DNA from: Selaginella moellendorffii
Taxonomy: Eukaryota > Streptophyta > Lycopodiopsida > Selaginellales > Selaginellaceae
Direction: 5' to 3'
NCBI RefSeq assembly: GCF_000143415.4
Contig: NW_003314312.1
Location: 131,159 to 195,158 of the forward strand
Length of the DNA: 64,000 nucleotides
Positions 1 to 11,710 of this stretch are shown in pieces (position 1 is the stretch's first letter; each line of letters begins with the position of its first letter). The notes under the pieces were generated by a model. It did no database searches. It saw only the letters and a program-made list of their open reading frames with translations, and was not told where the DNA came from. The translations under genes and the position numbers were made by a program.

Positions 1-58
1 TTTTTATGTTGTTTTAGTTTCTATAGGACATTGAGGAATGTACATACACATTCATCTT
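1..58 (+). mobile_element. LINE-like 3' tail remnant
   Basis: The first bases share the block GGAATGTACATACAC, and similar sequence before it, with the 3' end of the LINE at about 10960-11009. The same block, more decayed, lies at 34165-34216 before the second PPR copy. A LINE tail was therefore probably present before the segment was duplicated. Too short to classify further. Confidence 0.5.
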
Positions 59-357
59 TCTAGTGGCATTTATTTTACACAACTCACTAGAAAGTGAAAT
101 CTTGGGTTGTGCTAATCATACCCCACACCATCTTTTATGAATCCACCCCAAAACAAAAATTTAGATGGTGACAATCAAGTGCAAGATACCTACCCTTCAA
201 GGGCATCTTGTGGAATCTAACAACTTCCACAAACGATTTGCTGGGCTCAAGATTGTGACTTTGTGGTAAAAAGCATAGTAAATCTTCCACCAGCTTTTGA
301 AAGGACATAATACTGGCACTGGGAATCTTGTCCCGTCAAATGTAGGTCTTTGATTCC

Positions 358-1928
358 ATGCCAGATCAGAGCCTAGCATCCTGGAATTCCTTGCTGGCAA
401 ACATGGCATCTTGTTCCTCTTTCAATGACACAAAGAGGGTGTTTGATTCCATGAAGAGAAGGAATCTTTTCTCTTGGACGGTGATGCTAATGGGATATGC
501 CCGAACTGGGGATCTGGAGGGCATGAACGCTTTGTTTGGTGCTATGCCCGAGAGGAATCTGATGTCGTGGACGGTCGCGATTAGTGGGTTTGGTTCCAAC
601 GGCAAGATCCAGCAAGCAAAGAGTCTGTTCGACTCGATGCTAGAGTGGAATCTTGTCGCCATGAATGCGATGCTCGCGGCATTTGTCCAGGAGGGCTATC
701 TCCAAGAGGCCAAATCCTTTTTCGATTGGATGCCTGAGACGAATCTAATTTCCTCGACAACGTTGCTGCGAGCTTACACTCAGGAATCACAAATCCTCGA
801 GGCAAAGCGCTTGTTTGATTCAATGCCGGAGAAGAATCTCGTCACCTGGACGACGATGGTAGCGGCATTTGGCCAGGATCCTCTTCTTCTGAGTGAAACG
901 AGAGATCTCCTTGATCGGATGCCGGAGCACAACATTGTATCACGGACAGTGATGCTGATGTCATACGGTCGCGCTGGCCACGTCACTCAAGCACAAGGCA
1001 TCTTTCATCAAATGCCTGGACGAGACCTGACAGCGTGGAATGCCATGCTGGTAGCATTTGCCCAAGATGGGCAAATCTTACACGTAATTAACTTGTTTGG
1101 GCAAATGCCTGTGCATGACGTAGGATCCATGTCAATCATGGTAGACACGCTGGCACGGTGTGGGAAGCTTGAGGAAGCAAAAGAAATATTTGATCATGTC
1201 CGCGGCTGGTGCATCTCCTCTTGGACGTCGATGATCTTTGCATATACCTCGTTCGGGTATTTTGAAGAAGCAGAGGCTTTATTTTATACAATGCCTGAAG
1301 TAGATACCACGCGTTTATCTTGTCTTTAGCACTCAATCGTAAACTTGCTAGTGCAGTTGGTGTTTTTCACAGGGCTAACCAGAGAGATGTAACAACCTGG
1401 AACACCGTTCTTTCTGCATTTGCCCGTGATGGAAATCTGCAAGAAGCTGAAAAAGTCTTCCAATCGATGCCGGAGCGCGATCTCGTGGGCTGGAATTCAG
1501 TGCTGGTGGCATATGCGGGGCAAGGCAAGCCAGCCCAAGCGATCGGATTCTTCTACGAGCTTCAGCAACAGTGGATTCCCAGCGCAATCAGCGTTGTTTG
1601 CTTCTTGGTTGCCTGTGGCCGGGTGGGGAACTGCGCACTGGGCATCTCTTGCTTCAGATCCATGACACGGGACTTCGGATTGGAGGCAACCAAGCAGCAC
1701 TACAGCTGCGTGATCGATCTCCTGTGCCGGGCAGTCGTTTTGGCGAATGGCCAAGCCGTGATTGCTGAAATGCCCAGTGTTCCTGATCTTGTCGATTGGC
1801 ATTGCGTGCTCGCGTTTTGTTCCAGTGACAAAAACGTTGAACAAGGAAGAGTGTGTGCCATGTCTGTTCTTGAGATGGAACCAGACAACGCTGCTGCTTA
1901 CGTCTCGTTGTCACAAACATTGATCTAA
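358..1928 (+). pseudogene. PPR protein pseudogene (copy A)
   Basis: Degenerate copy of the pentatricopeptide repeat gene at 34496-36076. PPR proteins bind organellar RNA. Repeats of about 31 residues with the typical run 'leu-phe-asp-x-met-pro-glu-x-asn' are clear from 358 to about 1300. The frame is then lost: after the codons for Asp-Thr near 1307-1311, copy A lacks 10 bp present in copy B, and translation stops at 1329. The remaining C-terminal part stays open in another frame from about 1320 to 1928 and ends in the same Ser-Gln-Thr-Leu-Ile. There is no GT-AG intron at the break, so the 526-residue protein cannot be made in one piece. As in copy B, the codons just before the ATG read Val-Phe-Asp-Ser, the end of a repeat, so the original gene began further upstream. 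Confidence 0.9.
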
Positions 1929-2000
1929 AACTCCCGCCAAGATTTAAACTTTTGGCTGACGTGGCGCTCATTTATTGGTGGAAGGAACCCTAGAAAGGGA

Positions 2001-3896
2001 TCACTGGAATTCGCGGCCGGATGTGCGCAAGATCCCAGGAGCAGCAAGGAGAAGGAGCAAGAACAGTCTCCTCCTTCCTCCATGGCCGTCAACAATGCGT
2101 TGCTGGAAAAGGTGTTGTCGTCATCTTCTTCGTCGGCTTCCGGTGGTGGTGGGAATGACAGCCGGGGAAAGCTCCGGGGGCATGATTCCTGTGGAGCCAC
2201 CGTCACCTCCCATTCCACCAGACACCCACGTCACGCGCTCACACAAGAAATCGTCCAAGCACAACTCTGGACCGAGCAACTCGCTGGGTGGCACGAGTGG
2301 TTCCAATCTCGGGAGGAATTTGCCTTCTCCTCGTGAGATCTCCGAGGAGCTTGACAAGTTCGTCATCGGCCAGGACCGAGCCAAAAAGGTGTGATGGTGC
2401 TCGTGTTCTTGCTTTTATCTTACGTTTGGTTGTTCTTCTCTTCCAGGTGTTGTCTGTGGCAGTCTATAATCACTACAAACGGATTCACTTTGAGAGTTTA
2501 AGAAATGAAGCTGCCAAAGCCGCTTCTATGGGAGAGTACGCAATGTTTTTTCTATTCCTATACCAACAAGTGCTTGCATCGTTTTTCAGATCAGAGGAAT
2601 TTGATGAGAGCGTAGCGTCAAATGCCAATGCGTCTGGAGACGATGAAGTTGAGCTTGAGAAGAGCAATGGGCTGTTGCTCGGTCCTACTGGCTCTGGTAC
2701 CGATGCTTTACACAAGATTCCATGCAAGCTCACCTTGATTTTTTGCAGGGAAGACATTGTTAGCTAAGTGCTTGGCAAAGTTTGTGAATGTTCCCTTCAT
2801 AATTGCAGATGCTACGACGCTCACACAGGCAAGATTCAATCAACAAATTTTCTAAGATGCAAGTAAGGAAATTTTGTTTGAGCTTGCTTCATTTATAAAG
2901 TATTGGCTCCTTAGGCAGGATATGTTGGAGAAGACGTGGAACCTATCCTTCATAAACTTCTTGTGGTATGTTTGGGGTACTGTTCCACCAAACCTGGTCG
3001 TAAGCTCTTTGTCTTTCACTAGGCGGCCGAGTTCAACGTAAATGCAGCTCAGCAAGGATTCGTCTACACTGACGAAGTCGACAAAATTACCAAAAAGGTA
3101 TGATCAAAATCCATTTTTCTTTCTTTCTTTCGGCCTGACTTTTCTCCAGTGCAGTCAGAAAGCCTCAACATTGGAAGGGACGTGAGCGGTGAAGGTGTTC
3201 AACAAGCACTGCTCAAAATTTTGGAAGGAACTGTAAGGAGCTGAAATTCTATTCTCATTGCAAAGGCTTCTGGGGTAATCAACTCGTTCAGTGAGTGTGT
3301 ACAGATTGTTAACGTCCCTGAGAAAGGAGCTAGAAAGCATCATCTTAGCGATCACACCCAGCTTTGCTGTGGGGTTCTATCTTTCAACTTTGATTTATTT
3401 AACCATGCCTACTTTCAGATTGATACGAAAGAAATCCTTTTTATATTGCGGGGGAGTTTTCGTGGATCTGAAGAAAACGATTGCAGAGAGGTTAGTGGTT
3501 GCAAAGATTTTAGTTATCGTTTTTATCTAAAGCAATATCCTAGGAGACAAGATTCGTCTATCGGTTTTGGGGCACCAGTTAAGAAACAACGGTGGTACAA
3601 CGAGTGCGACGGTTGCTTCATCTTCGCTTGAAAAGGTTTGGTCCACTTTACGGCTTTAAAATTAAGAGATCTCTCTTTTCTCTTGAGTAGGTCGAGAGCA
3701 GTGATCTCATTTCATATGGATTGATACCAGAGTTTATTGGATGCTTTCCAGTGATTGTGAGCCTTTCTGCTTTGAACGAGGATCAAATGACTTATATTTT
3801 ACAGCATAACCTTTGCAAGCGGGCAGGTTCTCATGACGCGTAAGAACGCATTACACCAAGCTCTTTGCAGTGAACGACGTAAGAGATGTCTCAAAA
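2001..3896 (+). pseudogene. clpX pseudogene, truncated (copy A)
   Basis: Decayed copy of the ClpX unfoldase gene at 36277-39214, with the same exon-intron order. A deletion joins 2000 to 2001 and removes about 488 bp of the copy B equivalent (36210-36697). This takes away the start codon and most of the zinc-binding N-terminus. The Walker A exon and its intron survive (about 2660-2790). In the Walker B exon (about 3023-3098) the Ile before Asp-Glu is now Thr. Near 3449 an extra T breaks the frame, and near 3580 an 11-bp deletion breaks it again. The exon near 3830 has lost 11 bp, and everything beyond 3896, including the sensor-2 region and C-terminus, is absent. It cannot encode an active ClpX. 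Confidence 0.92.
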
Positions 3897-4605
3897 CCAA
3901 CTCAAGATTGATCATGGCTTATTCCAATTGGAATCAAGATGAGAGCTCTTTCACTTTGTTCGTTTATCAGCACTCATCATCTCATTCTTTTGATCGATCG
4001 CGCGATCAAAAAGGGAATTTTGGAATTCTGGAACTCAAATCTGGGAGTGAAATTGCGATCAATGCAGGCTGTTCTATGTGCGCTAAGTAGCGGCGAGAAA
4101 ACCCACGAGCGCGATTTTGCTAAGCAAATCCCAGGATCACGTAAAAAGCACCAAGAACACCGGGCATTCAAATGGAGGGAGGAGGAATTCTCTTACCTGG
4201 ACGATTCGGTGAGCTCGATGGTAGGACGTGCAAGCGGAGCAGAGTGGATTCTTGGCGAGGCAAACACAAGACCTGGCTCTCAGGGCGATCGAAGCGATTC
4301 GAATTCCAGCGATCAAAAGAGATGGATCGATCGATGGACGGGGAAAGAAGAGGAAGAAGGCAAACGTTTAATAACAAGATTGATAGAAATTAACATCACA
4401 CAAGACACACCCACACAGCACACACATTACATTGCATCAAGGCGGCTTGGGGCCGCCGATGCCGTCCATTCGTTTCATCCGACGGCCGCCAACTCCTCGG
4501 AATTCCCTTCCTCAGAAACACCGTCGGATTCTAGCGGCCATCCAACGGCCCAATGGCCGTCCAATGCCGCATGCTTTTCCCTAACCTAAATATAGAGTAA
4601 TTGGA
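3897..4605 (-). other. Unassigned; possible orphan 5' leader on minus strand
   Basis: No protein family is recognisable on either strand. Read on the minus strand, the segment looks like a promoter-proximal leader: a GC-rich start near 4590-4440, a GT-rich stretch near 4390-4440, a pyrimidine-rich tract near 4340-4370, then CAG followed by GTAAGA at about 4192-4200, a strong splice-donor consensus. Downstream on that strand, the sequence runs into the broken end of the ClpX copy. It may be the first exon of a gene cut off by the rearrangement. This is weak evidence. Confidence 0.25.
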
Positions 4606-4776
4606 TTTCTTCACATAAAATATGGAAATGGAATACAAAAATATACATATAAATTAACCTAAAAACCTTAGTTTATATATAGGAATAGTTTAGATTAAAA
4701 CCAATTTAATGGTTATTAAAATTGCACTATACAAATATTAGTATATATTATCGTAGTTGTACAATTGGATTTCACA
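4606..4776 (-). repeat. 3' LTR of gypsy A
   Basis: Reverse complement of the LTR at 53926-54093 and 49152-49326, with many transitions. The internal side ends in TTCACA at 4771-4776. The next bases, read on the minus strand, form a purine-rich tract expected just before a 3' LTR. Confidence 0.85.
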
Positions 4777-5299
4777 TCATCCTTTTTTCTCAAAATGATG
4801 AAAAACTGTCAATATTCTCTCATAAATGAGCCAAGATTTAAAAGAACATTAAAAGGAGGTATCAATGGATCTATAAGTGGTGTCAGTTATTCATAATCCC
4901 TTTGTATAAAATGTTTCAACTGTTGTATATACACAATTTATGAAAGATCTATTTGTTAGATGTCATGCCAAACCTCATAAACTTGCAGTCCCACTTGCCG
5001 CAACACCTGATATAGTCCTTTCTACTGAGCAAAAAGTCCCTTAAATAAACTATATACCATAAAATTGGGAAAATAGATTAACATCAAGTCATTTATTCTA
5101 TATTTTGTAGATAGATAATGATGGGAGTTATATCATTATTCTTGTCCCACTTATACGTGATTTAAGTGTTCGGTAAACTCAAGTGGAAGAATGCTCATCA
5201 AATACTAATCCCACGATCTAATATCAGTAACTCATGGCAATTGCAAAGGTAAACCTAACTTTGTTAGTAATATTGGATCATAATCATATAGAAGTTTAT

Positions 5300-7364
5300 A
5301 TGGTGAAAACTTGCATCCTTATGATATACATATATTAAAGAGATGGCAAATAACTATTCTAATCTGAATGTTGAAAGTTCATATACTTCACAATCATTCT
5401 TTTGAAGGTTCGAACAAGCCGTTCTACCAAATTGTCTGACTATGGATGAGAAACACTCGTGAAAGTGTGGTGTATCCCAAATTGAGACATCAAAATATGA
5501 AATACCTTAGTTATAAATGCGGGACCATTATCTGAAAAAATTCACTCTGAATAGGATTGTTGGAACACCACTCTATTGAGGAGGAAGTATCCAACAACAA
5601 TTGTAGATACGCTAGCAAAAGCACTGACTTCCACCCAGCAAGTTAAGTAATTAGAAGAAATAATAATATACTTATTGCCAATAATTGATCGTGGAAAAGG
5701 TCTTATCAAATTAAACGCCACCAATTCAAATGGATGGGAAACTGTAATTGACTCTAACTGTCCTTGTGCAGCATGAGGGGAAGTATTATGAGCTTGGCAC
5801 CAAACACAGCTACACACATATTAAATAACATCACATCGCATCTCCAGCTAATAAAAAGACTTGCGCAACTTCACGGTCACACGATGATGTCCTATATGCC
5901 CACCTAGAATAGGGGAATTATGGCAGGTATAGAGAAAGCATGGAATAAAGATGGAAAACACCACAAGACATAAATGATCATTAAGATTCATCCCTAGAAA
6001 ATAAAGAAAATTGTCTTTAAGGCAATATTGAGAATGTAAATGCCAAAATGGCAAGTTATCAACAAGTGATGTAGGATTCTCAAACCTATCGTGAAGTTTT
6101 TGAATCCACTGCCCAATTTTTTTAGCCTCATGAACCTTGTCAAGAAAAGGTAAATCATGCTCTGCACCTTATGGACACTGAACATCAAATACAACAATTG
6201 CTAATAGCACAAAATCCTTATCTTAAAAATCCACAGATGCTAGAACAATAGACTTCTCAGAAACATGAGAAAAGAGTGAAGAAGGAAAAAGAGCTCGAGA
6301 AAGAGCATCAACATCAGCTATATAACTCCCTAAGCAATGAACAACATCAAAATCATATATCAAAAGGTTTAAAACCCACCGAATAGTATGATTAACCAAG
6401 TTCTTCTGTTTTAATAATGAAGTAATTGTAGTATGATCACCTTGTAATAATGTCGAAGAACCATGTAGATATACATAAAGTTTCTCAAAACTTTAAACTA
6501 TTGCTAAACACTTCTTCTTTGTCATAGAGTAGTTCACCTCCGCTAGTTGTAATATTCGGTTATAATAGAATAGCACTGACAAAGCACACTTGGGCTTTCT
6601 TGCATCAACACACTTCCAAGACTATCCATATGCAAAATGAAAGGCTGAGTGTAGTCAAGATATGCTAAAACTAAAGGAATCATCAATAACTTTTTGAAAT
6701 CTATAAATGCTCAGTCACGGTCCATAGACCAAATGAAAGATGACATTGACAACTTCAACAATGCTCGCAATGGTGCAATGCAATCAAAAAGATAATCAAT
6801 AAAACGACTAAAATATTGCACCTTGCTCAAGAAGCTGTAAACTTTTGAGTTTAAACTTCTCAAAAGGTCACTCAACCTAATACTATTTAAACCCAAGGAC
6901 ACTTAACCCAAGACTCTTGACATATTGGAAAAAGGGGTGCATTTTTATTCATGGACCTTTCCCCTTTTTATTTGAACCCTAGAAAAGGGGGTGCACTTTT
7001 ATTCATGGACCTTTCCCCTTTTTATTTGAACCCTGGAAAAGGGGGTGCACTTTTATTCATGGACCTTTCCTCTTTTTATTTGAACCCTTATGGATCATCT
7101 CTTGAGTTATTCTGTTTAATTACTTATAGAAGCGTTACATATCATTCACACATTTTAGGGTAAGGAACTTTAGAATAGTTACAAGTTTGTCAGGATCAAC
7201 TTGCAAACTCTTACGAGAAATATGGTACCGAAGATAAGTTATATCCTTAGATCCAAACATGCATTTCAACCACTACAGCTTTAAATCAACTTTCCGTAGC
7301 CAATCTAACACCTTACAAATACCATGGACATGTTCTTCCCATGAATATTCTCATCAGACTAGGT
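5300..7364 (-). pseudogene. Gypsy A pol remnant: RT end, RNase H, integrase
   Basis: Minus-strand similarity to 51650-53300 of the sister element is continuous. From 7364 down to about 6700 are the palm/thumb end of reverse transcriptase and the link to RNase H. From 6650 to 6240 is RNase H. Near 6054-5848 is the His-His-Cys-Cys zinc-finger part of integrase, with its Gly-Gly-His motif. From 5817 to 5542 are a Cys-x2-Cys and the first part of the catalytic core. Many stops and shifts are present. A 5S-bearing element (6836-7128) interrupts it. It is not functional. Confidence 0.85.
6836..7128 (-). mobile_element. 5S-rRNA-bearing TRIM-like solo LTR, no. 1
   Basis: A 293-bp insertion into gypsy A flanked by a perfect 5-bp duplication, GAAGC at 6831-6835 and 7129-7133. 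The sister element at about 51880-51905 shows the empty site. It starts TGTAAAC and ends TTATA (a decayed TTACA). Read on the minus strand, 6862-6912 resembles the 5S rRNA internal control region, including GTTAAGTGTCCTTGGG and GAGTGACC. It also holds three copies of a 54-bp unit (about 6930-7090) that occurs only once in the related element at 33437. This fits a solo LTR of a Cassandra-type TRIM. The family name is an inference. Confidence 0.75.
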
Positions 7365-10300
7365 TGCAAGATGGGGTTTACACACCCAAGGACTCTGTGA
7401 CTTTCGAATAACATTATTTTCCAACATTTCCTGATGTTTACACTTAAAATCTTAATCTCTTTGGGTGTTGTGAATGTGACTGCAAGTATTGAAAGTTACT
7501 TTTCAACTAATCCTTTCAGATATTCTTTCCTTACTATCACAACGGTAGAAAGTCAGTATTGCTATACCCTTTATTAGTCCCTTTTGTGCTAATGGAGTTA
7601 AGTAAGCATTTCGAGTGTACTTAGACTGGACAAGTATAAGGATGGAATTCTTACATGCTATTAATTAAGCATACTTAGCCTGGTAAGGAGTTCCCGTCTC
7701 ATTGTGTTTTGCACTAGTTAGTGACAAGAATCCTTGTGTAATGAGACTAGTCCCTCAGTATTGTCAAATGATAGCTTACCATGCCTAGCGAACACCTTTG
7801 CTATCATGCCCTTTGTGTTAGTCTCATTTTGATCCCAAATGCTATTTATGGAAAGTATCTAAATTTACTAATTTGGCATATCTACAAAATATAGAGATTG
7901 TTCTGAACACAATGGTGTTCATCCTGTGTCCAGATTCTCAATCTAGCACCATTTTACATTTAATAAGTTTCAAATTAGTCCCAAAGACTAATTCTTTGTA
8001 CTAAAGATGGCTAAGGGTGAAAGCCCAAAGTGTGTGTTCCTCTAGGGGGGGATAGCACAAGAAGGCATTGGACTTCAACCTAGGCATAGAAGGGAGGCTC
8101 TAGTGGAATCTAGCCACATAAGTGAGAGTATGTTACGGAGGAGGTATAATGATCATTATCTCTTCCAAGTGGTTAGTGCAAGTATGTGCGTAAGGTGTTG
8201 GTCCCTAGGAAAGCATAGCTGTTGGTCATGCACCTACACTTTAGGCGAGTCAGAATTGTCGATGTTTATGCACCCACTCAACGAAGGGAGCGTGCACAAA
8301 TATGGGCAAAAATTTAGTAGAGCACTCAAAGAGTGGTGGATGAGTGGCTCATGGTAAGAGATTTCAACATGGTTGAGGATTTGAGTGATTGTCAAGGCTC
8401 ATTGGGACCCATTCAAGGGCAAAAAAAGAAGAGCTGGATAGGACCAGTGGAAGCCTTGGGAATACTAGACCTCCAATATGTGGAGGGCTTCACTATTCAT
8501 TCCCACCCATTCACAAGATGGCAATCAACAAGGAGCCAAGCATACCTAGACAGGATTTATGCCTCCACCAGGCTGTGACAAGATGGAGGGGGGCTCAAAA
8601 AATGGCTTACATTTGCCACCTTTTCAAACCACGACCCACTCTAGGGCATCCTTAAGCTACAGGCTAAGAAGGGAATGACAGTGCAACAGAGGATCACCAA
8701 AGTTACATTGGCTGACCAAGTAATGTTAGAGCTCATTCGAGAAGCACTAGACGAGTGTAAAGGGGAACTTGTTTTGGCCTTGAGTACTTGCTCCACTAAA
8801 CTTCGGGAAAGGTAAACAACGCTTAAGGGAGAAGTCTTGAAGGAGGTGAGGTTAGTGAGGCAAAAGGTGGTGGTAGCCCAAATAATGGTATTGAATATGA
8901 ACGACATGGACAAATGGATAGCAACATTGGACGAGAGGGAAGTTAAATTGTGAGATAAGGAATATATAGTATGGAGGACAGATGGGTGATGAATAAGAGA
9001 CTCCTCAATAAATCTTTCTACAAGGGGATCCATCTAGTCACCGACACTCCCCTAATCCTAGGACAGCATGGCCACAGATCCTAGGGGGGCTTGGGATCAT
9101 AGACCCCAACGACATGGCAAAAGCACTAAGATATAAAATCATTCTCATGGCTTGCAACTAGAGAGACAGCCATGGTAGCTAATGTTTCGATAAAGTTTCA
9201 TAGCAATACTCCCCAAGCACAATGTGGCCAAACTTTGGCAGAAAGACCCTTGGTGGCTCTTTACAAATGGGCCAACTCAAGTAGTGAAAGGGGGCAACAT
9301 CATCCAAAGTATACACAGACTATGGAGAGCTTTTCCACTTTAACAGATGTTGTTGAGTAGAGTCAAGGGGTGGCTCAACTAGCCCTTGTTCATGAATGTA
9401 GTGTTCCAAATGAGAGACGTCACACTAGGTCGGGAGACACACCACACAATCTAGAGAAAAATGCATTCAAATGGTTTTTGGACCATAAAGAAATTGGTTG
9501 GAGTGATCGACAAGGATTGGTGGTGAATAGAGAAGAAGACACAAGTGTTTGGACCGTGGAGGTGGCACAACATCCAACTAGACATTCTGCTACTCCTTCA
9601 AGTCATGAATAGCACTAAAGGAGGGACAAAGTGGCCAAGGAGATGCCTCAAAGCAAGAGACTTTGTAGCAATCCAACGACAAATGGAGTGGGACAAATAG
9701 GATGTAGTGCGTCATCCATTGGGGACATAGACACAAGCATTCATAGCACCTAAACTAGTGTGGGTAGAAGGGGATGTTGAGGTGTGGTTCATTGCTTCAC
9801 TGGAGTACAATACAGGATGACTTTTTTATGTTACTAGAGGAGATACACTTTTCCTAATAGGTGAGACACAAATGATGCCAAAAGTCACTAATGATAAGGT
9901 ATGTGGGAGGATCCAAGTTTTTAGGTAGATGCCCAAGAGGCTGGACATGGTGGAGTTAGAGGGCTTACTAGAGGGTGCTGGAACATTGCTATGGTGACAC
10001 CAATAGATGATAGAAGATCTGGACTAGGACCCTACTGCATGGTGACGAGGGGTGAAAAGCTTCATCTCCTATGAGGTCAAGAAAGCATGTAAAGGATTAC
10101 TGACATCTAGAGAGGAGGCATGGGAGGAGATTCTGAGGCTGTGTAGCTTTTACAAGTGAATTGTGTTGTTCACCATCTGCTCCACATGTGCAGGAGAAAG
10201 TGAAAGTCACCTCATGGTTGGCAGCCGATAACAGTCTCCCGGTCAAACTGTGCTTTCAAGATGATGCGAGTTGCAAGTGCAAGATCAAGATGGTCATGCA

Positions 10301-11009
10301 TGCACTATGGGAGTGCGATATTGCAAAGGAGGTATGGCAACAAATCATCAAGGCAGTGAAGGAGTTGGGAGTTACACAAGAGTTTGGGGCTTGCAGTGGG
10401 GACGTTCTCCACTAATTTGAGGGAGCAAGAGGTCTTACGCAGGGCCTGGCCCTGTGACACATCAAGTGTAAAGGCCGACATGGCTAGGGGATCTAGGTCC
10501 ACTAGGATGTGATTGGGATGGAGATAGGAGTTCTCATGTGGGAAGCTCTTGGCCATGCTCAATGGGTAGTATGGCTAGCAATGGGGGTCCAAGCCTTGTG
10601 GGAAGCACATAATTGGGCATGCTTTGATGGGATACAGGTCAAAGAATCAAAGTGATGGTAGAGTGGTGGAGACTTACACTAGCAATGGTACAGCTCCACT
10701 ACACTATCCTCCAAGACAAGGGAAAGCCAAATCGGCTAGAGGAGTGGCAGAGAACATGGTTACCATATTTTGGTGATAGCGACCAGAAAGGAGTTTGATG
10801 GAGATGGCACCCCAGAATTAATCTTGCGGTCCGCACAAAGGGGGGACTTGGACTTGGATGTGGTATGATGGTGGCAACTGCAACTGCTTCTACTTTAGAC
10901 TTAGTGTCACTTAGAATGAGGGAGAGCGCCACTAGGTAGTGTGAGTTTAAGGCGGCACACCCAATTTTTGTATTATTCCCTATGTGATATTGGGGAATGT
11001 ACATACACG
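7365..11009 (+). mobile_element. Degenerate LINE (non-LTR retrotransposon)
   Basis: Lies between two pieces of gypsy A. Around 8333-8578 the plus strand encodes an endonuclease-like stretch with a DFN motif followed by Ser-Trp, Leu-Asp-Leu and Asp-Arg-Ile-Tyr, as in the EEP endonucleases of plant LINEs. Around 10200-10400 is a stretch like the zinc-binding region after the reverse transcriptase, with His-Ala-Leu-Trp-Glu-Cys. The 3' end (10960-11009) carries the tail block also seen at the window start. I could not find the catalytic core of the reverse transcriptase, and the reading frame is broken many times. The first 700 bp (7365-8100) have no recognisable content and may be a different insert. 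Confidence 0.7.
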
Positions 11010-11610
11010 TTTCATCCTTCATGAGTTAGTCATGGAGAAGGGAAAAGAGGAAAAAGACGGAAACATAAAAGGAAGTAATGGGGAGACAAAAGTGATGGAA
11101 ACACTAGTAAAACTAGAGGGATGAAAAGTTATTGAAGTGAAAGGAATGGAAACAATATAAAAAAGTATGAGACAAAAGAGAGAAGTTTCAAAGTCACACT
11201 CGGCATAATTATGCTGCAATAAATCTATATCAAGGATGAGGTCAAAAGGTTGACTTGGCACCACTTGCAATGATTGCAACTCAAGCTTGAGATCACCTAT
11301 ATGCATAATCAAGTCCGCCTCATCCCATGCACATACATGTGTACTGCCGTTGCTATAAAAAATTAAAACTAGCTTTGCCACATGATATAAATGTAGATAG
11401 CAACATATGGCAATAAGCCAAGCAATAAAAAATAAACTCGAGTTCGTATCAACCAATAAAAAAGAATAGCAGGAGATTTGTTATTATAAAAATATGTTTG
11501 GAAAGTAACACTAATTGAGCTAGTGCCGAATGACCCCTTGTGATACTCCCGAAAGAAAGATGGAGGGGTCACTGCTTATTCATGCAAGATCCCTCCACTA
11601 GTCGCATGAT
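11010..11610 (-). pseudogene. Gypsy A protease region
   Basis: Minus-strand similarity to 50512-51100 of the sister element, which holds the retropepsin-like protease with its Asp-Thr-Gly-Ser-Ser motif. Here the equivalent motif reads Asp-Thr-Asn-Ser-Ser, so the active-site Gly is gone. The Asp-Leu-x-Leu-x-x-Asp-Leu-Leu segment downstream remains. The right end runs into the sequence gap. Confidence 0.8.
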
Positions 11611-11710
11611 NNNNNNNNNNNNNNNNNNNNNNNNNNNNNNNNNNNNNNNNNNNNNNNNNNNNNNNNNNNNNNNNNNNNNNNNNNNNNNNNNNNNNNNNNN
11701 NNNNNNNNNN
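11611..11710. other. Assembly gap (100 N)
   Basis: A run of 100 N. It falls exactly between gypsy A sequence and an unrelated LTR fragment, so the true junction of that insertion is hidden. Confidence 0.99.

Larger units (their letters stand above)
1..3896 (+). repeat. Segmental duplication, copy A (decayed)
   Basis: This stretch is colinear, in the same orientation, with 34159-38704. It carries the same LINE-like tail, PPR gene and ClpX gene, with introns as well as exons conserved, so it is a DNA-level duplication and not a retrocopy. The match breaks at about 3896, inside the intron after the ClpX exon that ends in an asparagine-aspartate pair; the equivalent point in copy B is about 38704. 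Copy A is shorter by roughly 650 bp because of several deletions, the largest near 2000. The left limit is outside the window. Confidence 0.95.

Noticed and set aside
6951..7163. 70-residue frame with three repeats of about 18 residues
   Set aside because: It comes from the 54-bp tripled unit in 5S element no. 1, whose length is a multiple of three. No other sign of coding.
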